Source of the DNA: Pseudomonadota bacterium
GTDB taxonomy: Bacteria; Desulfobacterota; Desulfobulbia; Desulfobulbales; Desulfocapsaceae
Direction of reading: 5' to 3'
Assembly (NCBI GenBank): GCA_018821985.1
Contig: JAHJKP010000032.1
Coordinates: 124,001 to 188,000 of the forward strand
DNA: 64,000 nt
Below the pieces are notes generated by a model. The model saw only the letters and a program-made list of their open reading frames with translations, did no database searches and was not told where the DNA came from. Shown here piece after piece: positions 1-10,155 of this stretch (position 1 is the first letter of the stretch; every line of letters begins with the position of its first letter). A program made the position numbers and the translations under genes.

Positions 1-1169
1 AAGGGAAAAGAATGGGGCGAACCAAGATTGAAGGCGATCATCTGGAGGATGACCTCGGCCAGATTGGCCCGTTTGATCTCCGGCAGGGTGAACTCCTCCC
101 GGCTCAGGTAATCTTCTTCAGAAAAAAGACGGACGCAGATGCCGGGGCCAATTCGTCCGCATCTTCCCTTGCGCTGGTCGCAGCTTGCCCTTGATATCCT
201 GGTGATGGGCAGGCTGATGGTCTTGGCCCGGACATTGTACTGAGAGACCCTGGCAAGTCCTGCATCTACCACGTAGCGGATTCCCGGCACGGTAATGGAG
301 GTCTCGGCGACATTGGTGGCCACCACAATCTTGCACTGTCTGTACTGTTGGAAGATGCGGCGCTGATCCGTCCCCTGCAGGCGGCCAAACATGGGCAGGA
401 TTACCGCGTCGGGAATCTTTTTGCCAAGAAGGGTGCAACAGGTGCGGATATCCCGCTCTGTCGGCAGAAAGATCAGAGTGTCGCGCGGCCCGTCGTGCAG
501 ATGGAGTTCAAGCACAGTCTGCACGCAATGGTCGATATAGTCATCCTGGGCCTCTTTTACGGACAGGGGGGCATCTTCCAGGGGAGAATAACGGAGCTCA
601 ACCGGGTAGGTTCTGCCGGCAATCGAAAGGACCGGGGCATGGCCAAAGTGTCGGGAAAAGACCTCAGTATCGATCGTGGCGCTGGTGATAATCAGTTTGA
701 GATCGGGCCGTTTCGGCAGCAGATTTTTGAGAAAACCAAGGAGGAAGTCAATGTTCAGGCTCCGCTCATGGGCTTCATCAATGATAATCACCCCATATTT
801 ACGGAGCAGCGGATCGTTTCTGGTTTCCGCCAGCAGCACCCCGTCGGTCATAAATTTGATCCGGGTGTCCGCGCTGGTCTGGTCGTGAAAGCGTATCTTG
901 TAGCCAACAAGTCCGCCATTTTTACTGATTTCTTCCAACTCCTCACTGACCCGTTCCGCTACTGAAACGGCAGCCACCCGACGCGGTTGGGTACAACCGA
1001 TGAACTTTTTTCCTGCCGGGTCCAACTCCAGGCAGAACTGTGGAAGCTGGGTGGTTTTGCCGGAACCGGTATCACCGGCAATAATGATGGTCTGGTGGCC
1101 CTGCAAGGCCTCCTGTATCTCGATCTTGTGATTGAGGATGGGCAGGATATCCGAGGGATGAATTGTCAT
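1..1169 (-). CDS. hrpA: ATP-dependent RNA helicase HrpA-like, N-terminal part (cut by window edge)
   Basis: Reading the reverse strand from an ATG at 1169 gives an open frame of 389 codons that runs off the left edge, so only the N-terminal part is visible. It shows the DEAH-box superfamily 2 helicase series in order: Walker A GDTGSGKTT near residue 30, QPRRVAA, DEAH in the segment IIIDEAHERS, the SAT motif, and motif VI QRKGRCGRIGPG. The RKGRCGR form and the following RLFSEEDYLSR segment fit HrpA better than HrpB. The family unwinds RNA and in E. coli acts on mRNA and stalled ribosomes; the role here is inferred. The start lacks a clear ribosome site, and a short N-terminus compared with E. 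coli HrpA is possible. It diverges from galU. Confidence 0.88.
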   Translation of the reverse strand, partial: MTIHPSDILPILNHKIEIQEALQGHQTIIIAGDTGSGKTTQLPQFCLELDPAGKKFIGCTQPRRVAAVSVAERVSEELEEISKNGGLVGYKIRFHDQTSADTRIKFMTDGVLLAETRNDPLLRKYGVIIIDEAHERSLNIDFLLGFLKNLLPKRPDLKLIITSATIDTEVFSRHFGHAPVLSIAGRTYPVELRYSPLEDAPLSVKEAQDDYIDHCVQTVLELHLHDGPRDTLIFLPTERDIRTCCTLLGKKIPDAVILPMFGRLQGTDQRRIFQQYRQCKIVVATNVAETSITVPGIRYVVDAGLARVSQYNVRAKTISLPITRISRASCDQRKGRCGRIGPGICVRLFSEEDYLSREEFTLPEIKRANLAEVILQMIAFNLGSPHSFP

Positions 1170-1299
1170 GGAAGGAATGGTTGATCTTTTGATTCTATGG
1201 TATATGGTAAATGATCAGCTGAATATCTATCTGCAGGCTGAATAACTTTACTAATTAATATAACATGTCATCTCTCACCCTGAAAGAGGAGAACGTCAT

Positions 1300-2172
1300 A
1301 TGAAGGTACGAAAGGCAGTGATTCCGGTGGCTGGTCTGGGAACCAGGTTCTTGCCCGCCACTAAGGCCATTCCCAAGGAGATGCTCACTATTGTCGATCG
1401 GCCGACCATCCAATATATTGTCGAGGAAGCCGTGGCCTCTGGTATCGAGCAGGTTATCTTTGTCACTAGTGCTGGAAAATCCGCCATTGAAAATCATTTT
1501 GATTATGACTTCCATCTTGATTGTGTACTCAAGGAAAAAAAGAAGATCGCCCTGGGAGAAGAGTTGAATAATATCTCTAATCTTATTGATCTGATATCCG
1601 TACGTCAGAAGAAGCCTCTGGGTCTTGGGCATGCCATCTGGACTGCCCGGCATGTGGTGGGCGACGAGCCGTTTATGGTCATGCTTGGCGACGATCTGGT
1701 TCTGAGCAAGACTCCCTGTGCCCGGCAGATGCTTGACCTTTTTGATGAGGTGCAGGAGTCCATTGTCGCCGTGCAGCGGGTACCTGAGGACCAGACCTTT
1801 CAGTATGGTATCGTCGAGGGTGAGGCCATCGAACGTGAACGGACCCACCGGGTCAAGAGGATGATTGAGAAGCCCGCCCCCGGAACTACTGATTCTGACA
1901 TGGCAATTATTGGCCGATATATCCTCATGCCCGAGATTTTTGATCTCCTGGAGAAGACTACGCCAGGACACGGTGGTGAGATTCAGTTGACCGATGCCTT
2001 GCAGGCCCTTGGTAAAAAACGGGATATGTATGCCTATGAATTTAACGGCACCCGTTATGATGCCGGTGACAAAATGGGATATCTGAAGGCTATTCTTGCT
2101 TATGGTATGATCCACAATAAATTAGGCGCTGAGCTGAAGGCCCATATTAAGGAGTTGGCAGCAAATCTATGA
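1300..2172 (+). CDS. galU: UTP--glucose-1-phosphate uridylyltransferase
   Basis: This 290-residue protein joins UTP and glucose-1-phosphate to give UDP-glucose, the donor for surface polysaccharide and lipopolysaccharide sugars. The N-terminal nucleotide-binding signature VAGLGTRFLPATKAIPKEML is complete, followed by the family blocks LGLGHAI, VMLGDD and YDAGDKMGYL near the C-terminus. Length is normal for bacterial GalU. The start is supported by AAAGAGGAG about 8 bases upstream. Its last codons overlap the ATG of priA, so the two are probably cotranscribed, although their functions are unrelated. UDP-glucose could feed the epimerase-type sugar nucleotide enzyme encoded near 16 kb. Confidence 0.95.
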   Translation: MKVRKAVIPVAGLGTRFLPATKAIPKEMLTIVDRPTIQYIVEEAVASGIEQVIFVTSAGKSAIENHFDYDFHLDCVLKEKKKIALGEELNNISNLIDLISVRQKKPLGLGHAIWTARHVVGDEPFMVMLGDDLVLSKTPCARQMLDLFDEVQESIVAVQRVPEDQTFQYGIVEGEAIERERTHRVKRMIEKPAPGTTDSDMAIIGRYILMPEIFDLLEKTTPGHGGEIQLTDALQALGKKRDMYAYEFNGTRYDAGDKMGYLKAILAYGMIHNKLGAELKAHIKELAANL

Positions 2173-4727
2173 TTCGGTTGGAGGTGGCGGTTGCTGCTCC
2201 CTTGCAGCAGACGCTTACCTATCTGTTTGCTGACGACTCTGGCGACGACTCCGGTATAATCCCGGTGGGCAAGAGGGTTCTAGTGCCCCTTGGCAACAGA
2301 AGGGTGACCGGCTATGTGCTGGGGCAGCTTCCAGAGGAGGATATCGGCTATAAATTGCGGTCAGTGATCGAGGTTCTTGATCTGGAACCGCTCTTTCCCG
2401 TTAACTTAATACCCTTTTTCCGTTGGGTTGCCGGATATTATCATTATCCACTGGGTGAGGTCATTAAAACGGCCCTGCCCGGTGGTCTAGCACCCCGTAG
2501 TGGAAAGCAGCTGCATCTGACCGAATGGGGACAAAAAGAGCTGGTGCGGATCTTTGGGGAAAACGGCATGCAGGAATTGACCTGGCTGCCGCGTCTTATG
2601 GAAAAGGGCTTCCTTACTGCTGCTGAATCCATGAAGATTCTGGGCCAACACAGGTCTCGAAAGCTGATTCATTCCTGGCAGCAACAAGGCCTCATTGAGA
2701 TCCGCGAGATATTGATCGGGAATGATACCCGGCAGAAAAATGAGATCTGTTATTTCTTGGCCAGTGAACTATCTCTTCCCTCATGTTTAAGCTCTAATCC
2801 TTCCCAGGATGAGCTCAAAAGCCTTGGACGAGTTCTGGCAAAAGAGCTTGTTCCTTCCCTTCATTTTTCCCATATCAAGACCCTTTATTTTCTACAATTG
2901 CTGGCTGGAGGCAAACCGCGGGGGGCTGTTCCGGTGCGCGAGATGAACAAGGTCTACAGTGGTGCCGCCAAGGCCCTGCCATTTCTTCTGGAACAGGGTC
3001 TTGTGAACCGCGTTGAACAACGGGTTTTTCGCAATCCCTATGGTGAGCAGCTCTCCTGGTTCCCCAGGCCTGAGACTCTAACGCCGGAACAGGATCAAGC
3101 TCTTTCCGTACTGACCCCTGCCATTCAGAAAAAGCAATTTGCAACCTTCCTGCTCCATGGTGTGACCGGTTGTGGTAAGACCGAGGTCTATCTCCAGGCT
3201 GCCGAAACAAGCCTTGCCAGTGGCCGTGATGTCCTGGTCCTGGTGCCTGAGATTGCCCTGGCGACCCAGCTTGAGGCCCATTTCGTCTCCCGCTTTGGTG
3301 AAAGGGTACTGATCCTGCATAGCGGTCTGTCAACGGGTGAACGCTTTGACCAGTGGAGCCTGGCATCCAAGAGACAGCCTGCAACCGGTCCACAGATCGT
3401 GATCGGGGCCAGATCCGCAGTTTTTGCCCCGTTGCAGGATCCGGGGCTTATTGTGGTGGATGAAGAACATGACAGCGGTTTCAAACAGGATGATGGCCTG
3501 CGCTATAATGGCCGTGATCTTGCAATCCTGCGGGCCAGGTTTAATGATGCGGTGGTTCTGCTTGGCTCGGCTACTCCGTCGGTGACAAGTTTTTACCATG
3601 CACAGCAGGGGAAATATTCTCTACTGACCATGAAGAAGCGAGTGCAGGAGCGTTCTCTGCCTTCGGTCTCTCTTGTCGATCTGCGTGACAAATCGCAAAA
3701 GTCTTATGGAAAGGCGCTGGGTAAAAAATTGCAACAGGCCCTGCAGGAGACTCTGGCTCAGGGAAAACAGAGCATCCTGCTCTTAAATAGAAGGGGCTTT
3801 GCCGCCGCCTATCTGTGTCAGGATTGCGGCAAGCCGGTCGAGTGCAAGCATTGTCATATCTCGCTTACTTTCCATAAAGGTAAAAATCAGCTGGTCTGTC
3901 ATTACTGTGGTTTTTCTCTGAACAGCAATTTGCTTTGTGCAGGTTGCCACTCGGAAAAACTGGTTCCGGTGGGCTTTGGCACGGAACGTATTGAGCAGGA
4001 AGTTATCGAGCTGCTGCCCGAGGCCAGAATTGCCCGCCTTGACACTGATACCGCCGCAGATCGTAAGAAATTCCTCCATATCCTGAAGGCCATGCATAAC
4101 CGGGAGATCGATATCCTGATCGGCACTCAGATGATTGCCAAGGGTCATGATTTTCCTGAAGTGACTCTGGTGGGAGTTGTCTGGGCCGATGGCGGACTCA
4201 CTATGCCGGATTTCAGGGCAGCGGAACGGACCTACCAATTGTTGTCACAGGTAAGCGGTCGGGCAGGGCGGGGGAGTAGTCCTGGGAGGGTGATTATCCA
4301 GACCTTGCGACCGGATCATTATGCAGTATCACTGGCCCAGCACCATGCCTACAAGGAGATGTATGAGCGGGAGATGGCGGTCAGGCAGATGCCGGCATTT
4401 CCGCCCATGTTGCGGATGATTAATATCCATATTCAGGGAAGCAGAGAGCAGGAAGTACGAAAGGCAGCAGCGGATATTGCTGCAAAATGCCGGATACTGG
4501 CAAAGTCCCTGGCCGCAGAATCGATGTGTCATCCCGTGGAGATCCTTGGCCCAGCGCCGTCGCCCCTGGACAGGCTACGCGACCGATATCGCTGGCAGGT
4601 CCTGCTTAAGGGCATCTGTCAGGAAGATTTGCATGCCCTATGTCATCAGGTGGTGACATGTCAGGCGGATTTTACTGTTGGGGATATTAAGCTTGGGATT
4701 GATGTCGACCCCGAGAATATGATGTGA
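2169..4727 (+). CDS. priA: primosomal protein N' (replication restart helicase PriA)
   Basis: PriA recognises stalled or collapsed forks and reloads the replicative helicase. The 852-residue protein has the N-terminal 3'-DNA-binding region, Walker A GVTGCGKTE near residue 331, a DEEH box (VVDEEHDSGFKQ) near 431, GSATPS, and a zinc-binding insertion starting near residue 549 with four CxxC-type pairs (CQDCGK, CKHC, CHYC, CAGC). The C-terminal helicase half has GTQMIAKGHDFPEV and QVSGRAGRG. The length is slightly above E. coli PriA (732), mostly through a longer region between the DNA-binding domain and the helicase core. The ATG overlaps the galU stop (ATGA), indicating translational coupling. 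Confidence 0.96.
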   Translation: MIRLEVAVAAPLQQTLTYLFADDSGDDSGIIPVGKRVLVPLGNRRVTGYVLGQLPEEDIGYKLRSVIEVLDLEPLFPVNLIPFFRWVAGYYHYPLGEVIKTALPGGLAPRSGKQLHLTEWGQKELVRIFGENGMQELTWLPRLMEKGFLTAAESMKILGQHRSRKLIHSWQQQGLIEIREILIGNDTRQKNEICYFLASELSLPSCLSSNPSQDELKSLGRVLAKELVPSLHFSHIKTLYFLQLLAGGKPRGAVPVREMNKVYSGAAKALPFLLEQGLVNRVEQRVFRNPYGEQLSWFPRPETLTPEQDQALSVLTPAIQKKQFATFLLHGVTGCGKTEVYLQAAETSLASGRDVLVLVPEIALATQLEAHFVSRFGERVLILHSGLSTGERFDQWSLASKRQPATGPQIVIGARSAVFAPLQDPGLIVVDEEHDSGFKQDDGLRYNGRDLAILRARFNDAVVLLGSATPSVTSFYHAQQGKYSLLTMKKRVQERSLPSVSLVDLRDKSQKSYGKALGKKLQQALQETLAQGKQSILLLNRRGFAAAYLCQDCGKPVECKHCHISLTFHKGKNQLVCHYCGFSLNSNLLCAGCHSEKLVPVGFGTERIEQEVIELLPEARIARLDTDTAADRKKFLHILKAMHNREIDILIGTQMIAKGHDFPEVTLVGVVWADGGLTMPDFRAAERTYQLLSQVSGRAGRGSSPGRVIIQTLRPDHYAVSLAQHHAYKEMYEREMAVRQMPAFPPMLRMINIHIQGSREQEVRKAAADIAAKCRILAKSLAAESMCHPVEILGPAPSPLDRLRDRYRWQVLLKGICQEDLHALCHQVVTCQADFTVGDIKLGIDVDPENMM

Positions 4728-4840
4728 GGAATAAGGTTGTTTACGCTGTAGGTTGATAATATGTAAAGGGATTGTCTGACAATCTCGCCTTGCATTGAAA
4801 AAGAATTACTAACTTATCCACATTGGCAGTGCTAGTCCTC

Positions 4841-6391
4841 CTAAAATTTAAACCATTTCTTTTTAGGTCCATAGACTGCCACCCGGTTCCTCCCTTCTTT
4901 TTTCGCATCATAGAGGGCCAGGTCTGACTGATTGATAAAATTATTCTTGTTGAAACCATCAACTTTGCCAGGGTAAGCGCTGCTAAGGCCAAAACTTGCT
5001 GTGACGTGGTATTCGTGGTTCAGGTCAACAAAGGTTGCGTCTTCAATGGCTGCCCGAAGTTTTTCGGCCACCAGCAAGGCGTCTTCTTCTGACGTTTCGG
5101 GGAGAATGATCACAAATTCTTCACCACCATAACGGGCCAGGGTGTCATATTTCCGGAGATTATTCTGCAAGATCTCACAAAATTTTTTCAGCACAAAATC
5201 TCCTGCCTGATGACCATAGGTATCATTAAAATCCTTGAAATGATCTATGTCAATAAGAAGCAGGGAAATCGCGGTCTGATGACGGCTTGAGCGATTTATT
5301 TCCTGATCCAGGCTGGTCTGAAAATAACGGTGGTTATAGACTTCAGTTAATCCGTCAATGTTGGCCAGATTGTCCAGGATTTTGTTTTTTTCCTGGAGCT
5401 CCATGGTGAGATTCTCCAGTTTGATCTTGGTCTGCACTAGTTGTTGATTGATCTGATCGTAATTGAGATTGAGCAGGCTGAGTTTGATATTGGCCTCTTG
5501 CAGGATCTCCTGGATTGATTTGCTGTTCTTGATGTTCAGGCCAAAATAGGCCGCCGCTTGATCTAGCTGATGATGCAGGTCGGAGAGGATACTGTTGATG
5601 TCGGCGCTGCTCAAGCCAAACAGTTTTTTTGCCTCTTTTTGAAACTGTTTATGATACTCCTCAGGAGTACGGGAGGAGAGGATATTGATCAGGATATCAG
5701 AGAGGTATACGGCATTCGTTGTTGCCTTGATCTTGAGATTTTGACCAGCGTATTGTTGCGGATCATGATGGAACAGGATCGGGAGCAGTAAGACCTCCGG
5801 AAAACCCCAACTTTTTGCTACTTCATAGCCGATAAAACAGTGATCAACCCCTATTAGCCTTTTCTCTATTTCTGTAGTTGTCCCCTGTTCTTCTTTTAAC
5901 TGGCAGAGAACTTCTTCATATTGGTCAGGAAAGGTTTTGGCAAAGATCAGCTCGCCAAGGTTTTGCAAGAGCCCAGAGATGAAAATCTCTTCGGTGTCTG
6001 CCCCTTTCACCTTGCCCAGGATCAGTTTGGCGGCAACTGCGGAGGCAAGAGAGCGTTCCCAGAATTTTTGAAAATCAAAATGGTCACTTTTTTTCCCGCC
6101 CTTGATGGAAAGAAATGAAAAAGAGAGGACCAGAGAACGGACAGCGTTGATGCCGAGGATTGACACTGCCTGATTGATTGAGCCGATCTGTTGGGGAAAG
6201 CTGTAAAAAGCGGAGTTGGATACCTTGAGAATCTTTGCCGACAGGGCGATGTCTTTTGAAACCAGATCCGCGATGTCCGTCAAGGTTGTGTCTTCCCGTG
6301 ATGTCAGGGATATAAGCGCCGAGGCAACAGTCGGCAGGGTGGGAAGTTCAGTGGAACTGAGAACTGTCTTGAGAATATCTTCTGGCTGCAT
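4841..6391 (-). CDS. HDOD domain-containing diguanylate cyclase
   Basis: The 516-residue protein starts with an HDOD domain (about residues 15-220, a non-catalytic relative of HD phosphohydrolases), followed by a predicted coiled coil around 290-345 and a GGDEF domain to the C-terminus. The active loop reads GGEEF, a functional variant, and the product-inhibition site RxxD is present as RKYD five residues before it. It therefore probably makes cyclic di-GMP from two GTP and is feedback inhibited. There is no membrane segment, so it should be cytosolic. No strong ribosome site precedes the ATG. Two PilZ-type proteins in the window (7785-10145 and 37732-38664) are candidate effectors, but no physical link is shown. 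Confidence 0.9.
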   Translation of the reverse strand: MQPEDILKTVLSSTELPTLPTVASALISLTSREDTTLTDIADLVSKDIALSAKILKVSNSAFYSFPQQIGSINQAVSILGINAVRSLVLSFSFLSIKGGKKSDHFDFQKFWERSLASAVAAKLILGKVKGADTEEIFISGLLQNLGELIFAKTFPDQYEEVLCQLKEEQGTTTEIEKRLIGVDHCFIGYEVAKSWGFPEVLLLPILFHHDPQQYAGQNLKIKATTNAVYLSDILINILSSRTPEEYHKQFQKEAKKLFGLSSADINSILSDLHHQLDQAAAYFGLNIKNSKSIQEILQEANIKLSLLNLNYDQINQQLVQTKIKLENLTMELQEKNKILDNLANIDGLTEVYNHRYFQTSLDQEINRSSRHQTAISLLLIDIDHFKDFNDTYGHQAGDFVLKKFCEILQNNLRKYDTLARYGGEEFVIILPETSEEDALLVAEKLRAAIEDATFVDLNHEYHVTASFGLSSAYPGKVDGFNKNNFINQSDLALYDAKKEGRNRVAVYGPKKKWFKF

Positions 6392-6578
6392 GATATACGA
6401 TACAAGGTTGAAGATTTAAGGTAATACTTTTTCTTATTGTTTCCACGTGTCGATAGGAGATCCAGGCACTGCTGTCCATAAGTACTTTGCTTGGGCCTGT
6501 CTCAGAGAGACATAAAAGATTATAACGTAATAGTTAAAACATAACACTTAAAACATGGAGATATCCACGGCCAAACCC

Positions 6579-7628
6579 TTAAATTCCATCTCCTGATTCC
6601 GGGTAGGTACATATTTCACCGCGATAATTTTCAAAAACGAGTTTGTCTCCTCTGGTCAGAATGTAATCAGGTGTGAGTGGGATCTTCCCTTTTCCGCCTG
6701 GGCCGTCGAGGGCAAAGGTGGGCACAGCAAGTCCCGAAATATGGCCGATCAGGTTGCGCATGATTCTGATCCCTGTCGTGGTCGGTGTGCGGAAATGATT
6801 GGTACCCCGTGTAAGATCTGTCTGGAAGAGATAGTAGGGTTTTACTCGTATTTCCAGCAGGTTCAATAAGAGCTCCCGCATGGTTTCAGTGTTGTCGTTG
6901 ACCCCTTTCAGGAGAACGGTCTGGCATCCCATGGGGATGCCGGCATCTGCCAGCAGGGTACAGGCAGTACTGGCCTCCGGAGTGATTTCCGCGGGATGGT
7001 TAAAATGGGTGTTGATATAAAGCGGATGGTATTTTCTCAAAATGGTTACCAGCTCCGGGGTTATCCGCATGGGCAGGGTGCAGGGCACTCTGGTACCAAT
7101 GCGAATCACCTTGACGGATGGAATCGAACGTAGCTCATGCAGGATAAATTCAATCTGGGAATCCGGCAGGAGAAGCGGGTCTCCGCCTGAAAGAAGCACC
7201 TCTCGGACCTGGGGGTGATGGCGGATGTAGTCAAGTCCTGACAGGATGCTCTCCTGGCTGATAAGCATCTTCCCGGTTCCAACTTTTCGTTTTCTGGTGC
7301 AGAAACGGCAGTACATGGCGCACTGGTTGGAAATCAGGAACAGCACCCGGTCGGGATATTTATGAACCAGATTAGGGACCGGGCTCAGATTTTCTTCTGC
7401 AAGGGGATCCTCAATGCAGACAGAATCATGCAATTCTGCAACATCAGGGATAGCCTGTTTCCAGAGGGGGTCACCGATCTTCTGGATTAATTTCAGGTAA
7501 TAGGGATTAATCCGCATGGGAAATGTTGCTATTACCTTGTCTAATGAGGTAATGTTAACATTGAAATAATTATTCAGGGCAGCCGGACTGGTTATGGAGT
7601 CCCTTAGTATTTCTTGCCATTTTTTCAT
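6579..7628 (-). CDS. KamA family radical SAM protein (EpmB / lysine 2,3-aminomutase-like)
   Basis: This 349-residue protein carries the radical SAM cluster motif as C103-x3-C107-x2-C110 (CAMYCRFC), followed by TRKRKVG as in the lysine aminomutase family, the SGGDPLLL block, and a PGGKGKIP motif whose lysine should bind pyridoxal phosphate. The family moves the alpha-amino group of lysine to the beta position; EpmB does this for the lysine later attached to elongation factor P, while larger enzymes make free beta-lysine. The length (349) is closer to EpmB (about 342) than to the longer catabolic aminomutases. No efp or epmA lies in the window, so the substrate is undecided. Confidence 0.85.
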   Translation of the reverse strand: MKKWQEILRDSITSPAALNNYFNVNITSLDKVIATFPMRINPYYLKLIQKIGDPLWKQAIPDVAELHDSVCIEDPLAEENLSPVPNLVHKYPDRVLFLISNQCAMYCRFCTRKRKVGTGKMLISQESILSGLDYIRHHPQVREVLLSGGDPLLLPDSQIEFILHELRSIPSVKVIRIGTRVPCTLPMRITPELVTILRKYHPLYINTHFNHPAEITPEASTACTLLADAGIPMGCQTVLLKGVNDNTETMRELLLNLLEIRVKPYYLFQTDLTRGTNHFRTPTTTGIRIMRNLIGHISGLAVPTFALDGPGGKGKIPLTPDYILTRGDKLVFENYRGEICTYPESGDGI

Positions 7629-7784
7629 AGTTCGGCATTATGGGATATGATTCCTGAAATGTCAATTTGGTAAATACGCTTTTCCACCTTGTCGTGAGAT
7701 AATTTTTTTTTGTGCCTTATGGCGGGTGAGTGGAGAGTTGGGCGTTTTGCTCCAGGTGTTTTTATTTTCTAACATTTTTTTGTT

Positions 7785-10145
7785 ATGGATATCGATCAGA
7801 AACAAAAAGAACAGGCTTTGCAGAAAGCCAAAGAGTTGATGGCGGAAGGTGAAACACAGAGGGCTCACGTTCGGCTGTCGCGCCAGCTTGAAGAGTTCGA
7901 ACTGGGAAACAGCAAAGTTTTGTTGCACGATGAATTTGTTGGCAATATATCGCAATTGATTATTGAGGCCTCTCATGATGGGCCTCCAGGTCGCGCCGAA
8001 AATCTTGTGGAGGGATTAGGTAAGTATGCCTGCGGAGAGGAAGCCGCGTTCCGTGAACGTGCAGTCATGGCCCTTTCTTTATGTTCAGGCCTTTTGTCTG
8101 CCGATGAGAATTACCAGTTGCTGGAAAAGGTGACCTTTATACTGGCGCATTGGTTAAAGGTGGAAACAGCCTACTATCCGGTTTGTGAAACCGTTTGCCG
8201 ACAGTTACAGCAGAATGGGCTCAGGATGCTTGACGAGGGGCGTTGGCAACAGTTTGATTCACTACTTGATATTCTGTTCCAGATTCAATCCGGAGTGCTG
8301 GAAAAAGGGAATGTGATTCGGGGGTTGGTTGCCAGAACCCTGGATGCACTGGCTGCTGATCATATCCTTGAGGAGCTGACTCTCGTTTTTCTAAAGGGCC
8401 AGGGGGGGCGGCAGGTCCTGGCAGAGAAGATCCTGGCCCATCTCGGTCGCCGTTCAGTTATTTTCCTCCTTGAAAAGCTGCTGTTGTCGCAAAAAAAAGA
8501 AGAACGGCTTCATCTCATCAAATTGATTCCCGAGGCGGGTAAGGTCGCTGTGCCTGTGCTCAAGGAATATTTGAGCAAAGATCTGCCCTGGTACGGAGTG
8601 CGGAATATTGTTCTGCTTATTGCAGTCATGGGTGATTCCTCACTCATCCCATTACTGCTCCCCTCTCTTAAAAATGTGGATATTCGGGTTCAACAGCAGG
8701 TCATTGATTGTATTAATGACCTTGGGGGTGTGGATAAAAAGAAATATCTTCTGTCGGCCCTGTCCCTGGTAGATGATGAGCTTAAGCCGCCTCTTGTTGT
8801 CCAGTTGGGACAACTTGGATGCAGCGCAGAGTGTGCAGAAGTCCTGCTCGATCTTCTGGCAGACCGTGAAGCCATAGCCGCCAATGTGCGCGAGGATCTC
8901 CTGGGGCAACTCTGTATTGCCCTGCGTCTGGCGCCAAAACAACGAACTGTTATTCTGTTACGACAGCTTGTGGCTGAGCGTGAAAAACAGGGGAGGAGTG
9001 GGCGTGATTCAGTAAGTCTTATTGCCAGACGTACATTACAGATTCTTGAACCACAATTGCAGCCTGTAGCTAAACAAGGTGTTGATAAGGAGGTAGACGT
9101 GTCTTTTGCATCTGATTCTGAGGCTGAACAAAGGGCAAGACTGAATCTGCGTGATCTGGAGACTCAGATTCAGCAATTATTGAAGGCAGAAAAGATAAAA
9201 GAAGTTACGGCCTTGATTACTGAACATGCTCTTCATGCGGCTAAAGAAAAAGATTTTGTGACGGCAGAGATTTTACGTGACCGGATGCTGGCAGTGAATC
9301 CCAATGCCTTGATTGAGGTCATTCGAGTGAGTGAGGTCATAGAGGAAGAGAAGAGTAGCGCTATCAGTAGTCACCATCTCAGCCTCTGGAGTGAACTGTA
9401 TGACTTTTTAGACTCTGATAGCTTCACTGCCTTGTACCATTGTCAGCGTTTTCAGGAGTATAAGGCAGAAGAGGTGATAGTTCGGCAAGGGGATATCAAC
9501 TCCACCCTCTATTTTATCAATGCGGGAATGGTTGGCCTGACCTGCAGGCAGGGTCAGAAGGAGATATTCCTTAAGCGTATGAAGCCGGGAGATATTGTCG
9601 GGGTTGGTCCTTTTTTTGATGTCTCGGTATGGACGGTGACACTTACTGCCATGAGCGCAGTGAAGGTGCAGATTCTGGAGCGGGAAGATTTCCTGAAGCT
9701 ATTGCTGCAGTATCCCGGGCTTGAGACCAGGCTGTCTGATTTTTGTCGTAGATCAGACAAGATTCCTGAACTTTTAAAAATGTCGGGTGAAAATCGTCGT
9801 GAGGATGTCCGTCATTCAGCACAGCAAATCATTGTCAATAGCTTATTGGATGGTCAGGACAACCCATCGCAACAGAGATTCAAGGGGCAGGTGGAGGATC
9901 TTTCTCTTGGCGGCCTGTCGCTGATGATCCGTCTCTCCAAGAAAGAAAATGCACGATTGCTTTTGGGCAGACGCATTATGTCATCTCTGCCCATGGGAAC
10001 AGATGCGGTTCTGGAGTGTAAGGGAGAGATTATCGGAGTGTCATTACAGGATTATATGGACAAGGATTATCGCGTTCATGTACGATTCGACCAGCCGATG
10101 GGTGCGGATGATCTTAAAAACCTTCTTCTGCAGTGGCATAAGTAA
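7785..10145 (+). CDS. HEAT-like repeat, cyclic-nucleotide-binding-like and PilZ domain protein
   Basis: The 786-residue protein is cytosolic by sequence. Residues about 40-450 are helical and repeat-like, resembling HEAT repeats (for example around 245-340). A helical linker leads to a cyclic-nucleotide-binding fold at about 545-665, seen in the segments VIVRQGDINSTLYFINAGMV and MKPGDIVGVG. A PilZ domain follows at about 680-784 with the D-x-S-x-x-G element (EDLSLGGLSL). The phosphate-binding cassette lacks the usual glutamate and the R-(S/T)-A trio, so cAMP binding is doubtful, and the PilZ arginine motif is reduced to a single arginine. The ATG has no good ribosome site. It is followed 10 bases later by the dus gene, so probably one transcript. 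The function is unknown; a signalling scaffold is likely. Confidence 0.82.
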   Translation: MDIDQKQKEQALQKAKELMAEGETQRAHVRLSRQLEEFELGNSKVLLHDEFVGNISQLIIEASHDGPPGRAENLVEGLGKYACGEEAAFRERAVMALSLCSGLLSADENYQLLEKVTFILAHWLKVETAYYPVCETVCRQLQQNGLRMLDEGRWQQFDSLLDILFQIQSGVLEKGNVIRGLVARTLDALAADHILEELTLVFLKGQGGRQVLAEKILAHLGRRSVIFLLEKLLLSQKKEERLHLIKLIPEAGKVAVPVLKEYLSKDLPWYGVRNIVLLIAVMGDSSLIPLLLPSLKNVDIRVQQQVIDCINDLGGVDKKKYLLSALSLVDDELKPPLVVQLGQLGCSAECAEVLLDLLADREAIAANVREDLLGQLCIALRLAPKQRTVILLRQLVAEREKQGRSGRDSVSLIARRTLQILEPQLQPVAKQGVDKEVDVSFASDSEAEQRARLNLRDLETQIQQLLKAEKIKEVTALITEHALHAAKEKDFVTAEILRDRMLAVNPNALIEVIRVSEVIEEEKSSAISSHHLSLWSELYDFLDSDSFTALYHCQRFQEYKAEEVIVRQGDINSTLYFINAGMVGLTCRQGQKEIFLKRMKPGDIVGVGPFFDVSVWTVTLTAMSAVKVQILEREDFLKLLLQYPGLETRLSDFCRRSDKIPELLKMSGENRREDVRHSAQQIIVNSLLDGQDNPSQQRFKGQVEDLSLGGLSLMIRLSKKENARLLLGRRIMSSLPMGTDAVLECKGEIIGVSLQDYMDKDYRVHVRFDQPMGADDLKNLLLQWHK

Positions 10146-10155
10146 GGCGCTACCA

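Noticed and set aside
348-965. Forward open frames over the first kilobase
   Set aside because: The reverse strand encodes the HrpA helicase with Walker A, DEAH, SAT and motif VI in order.
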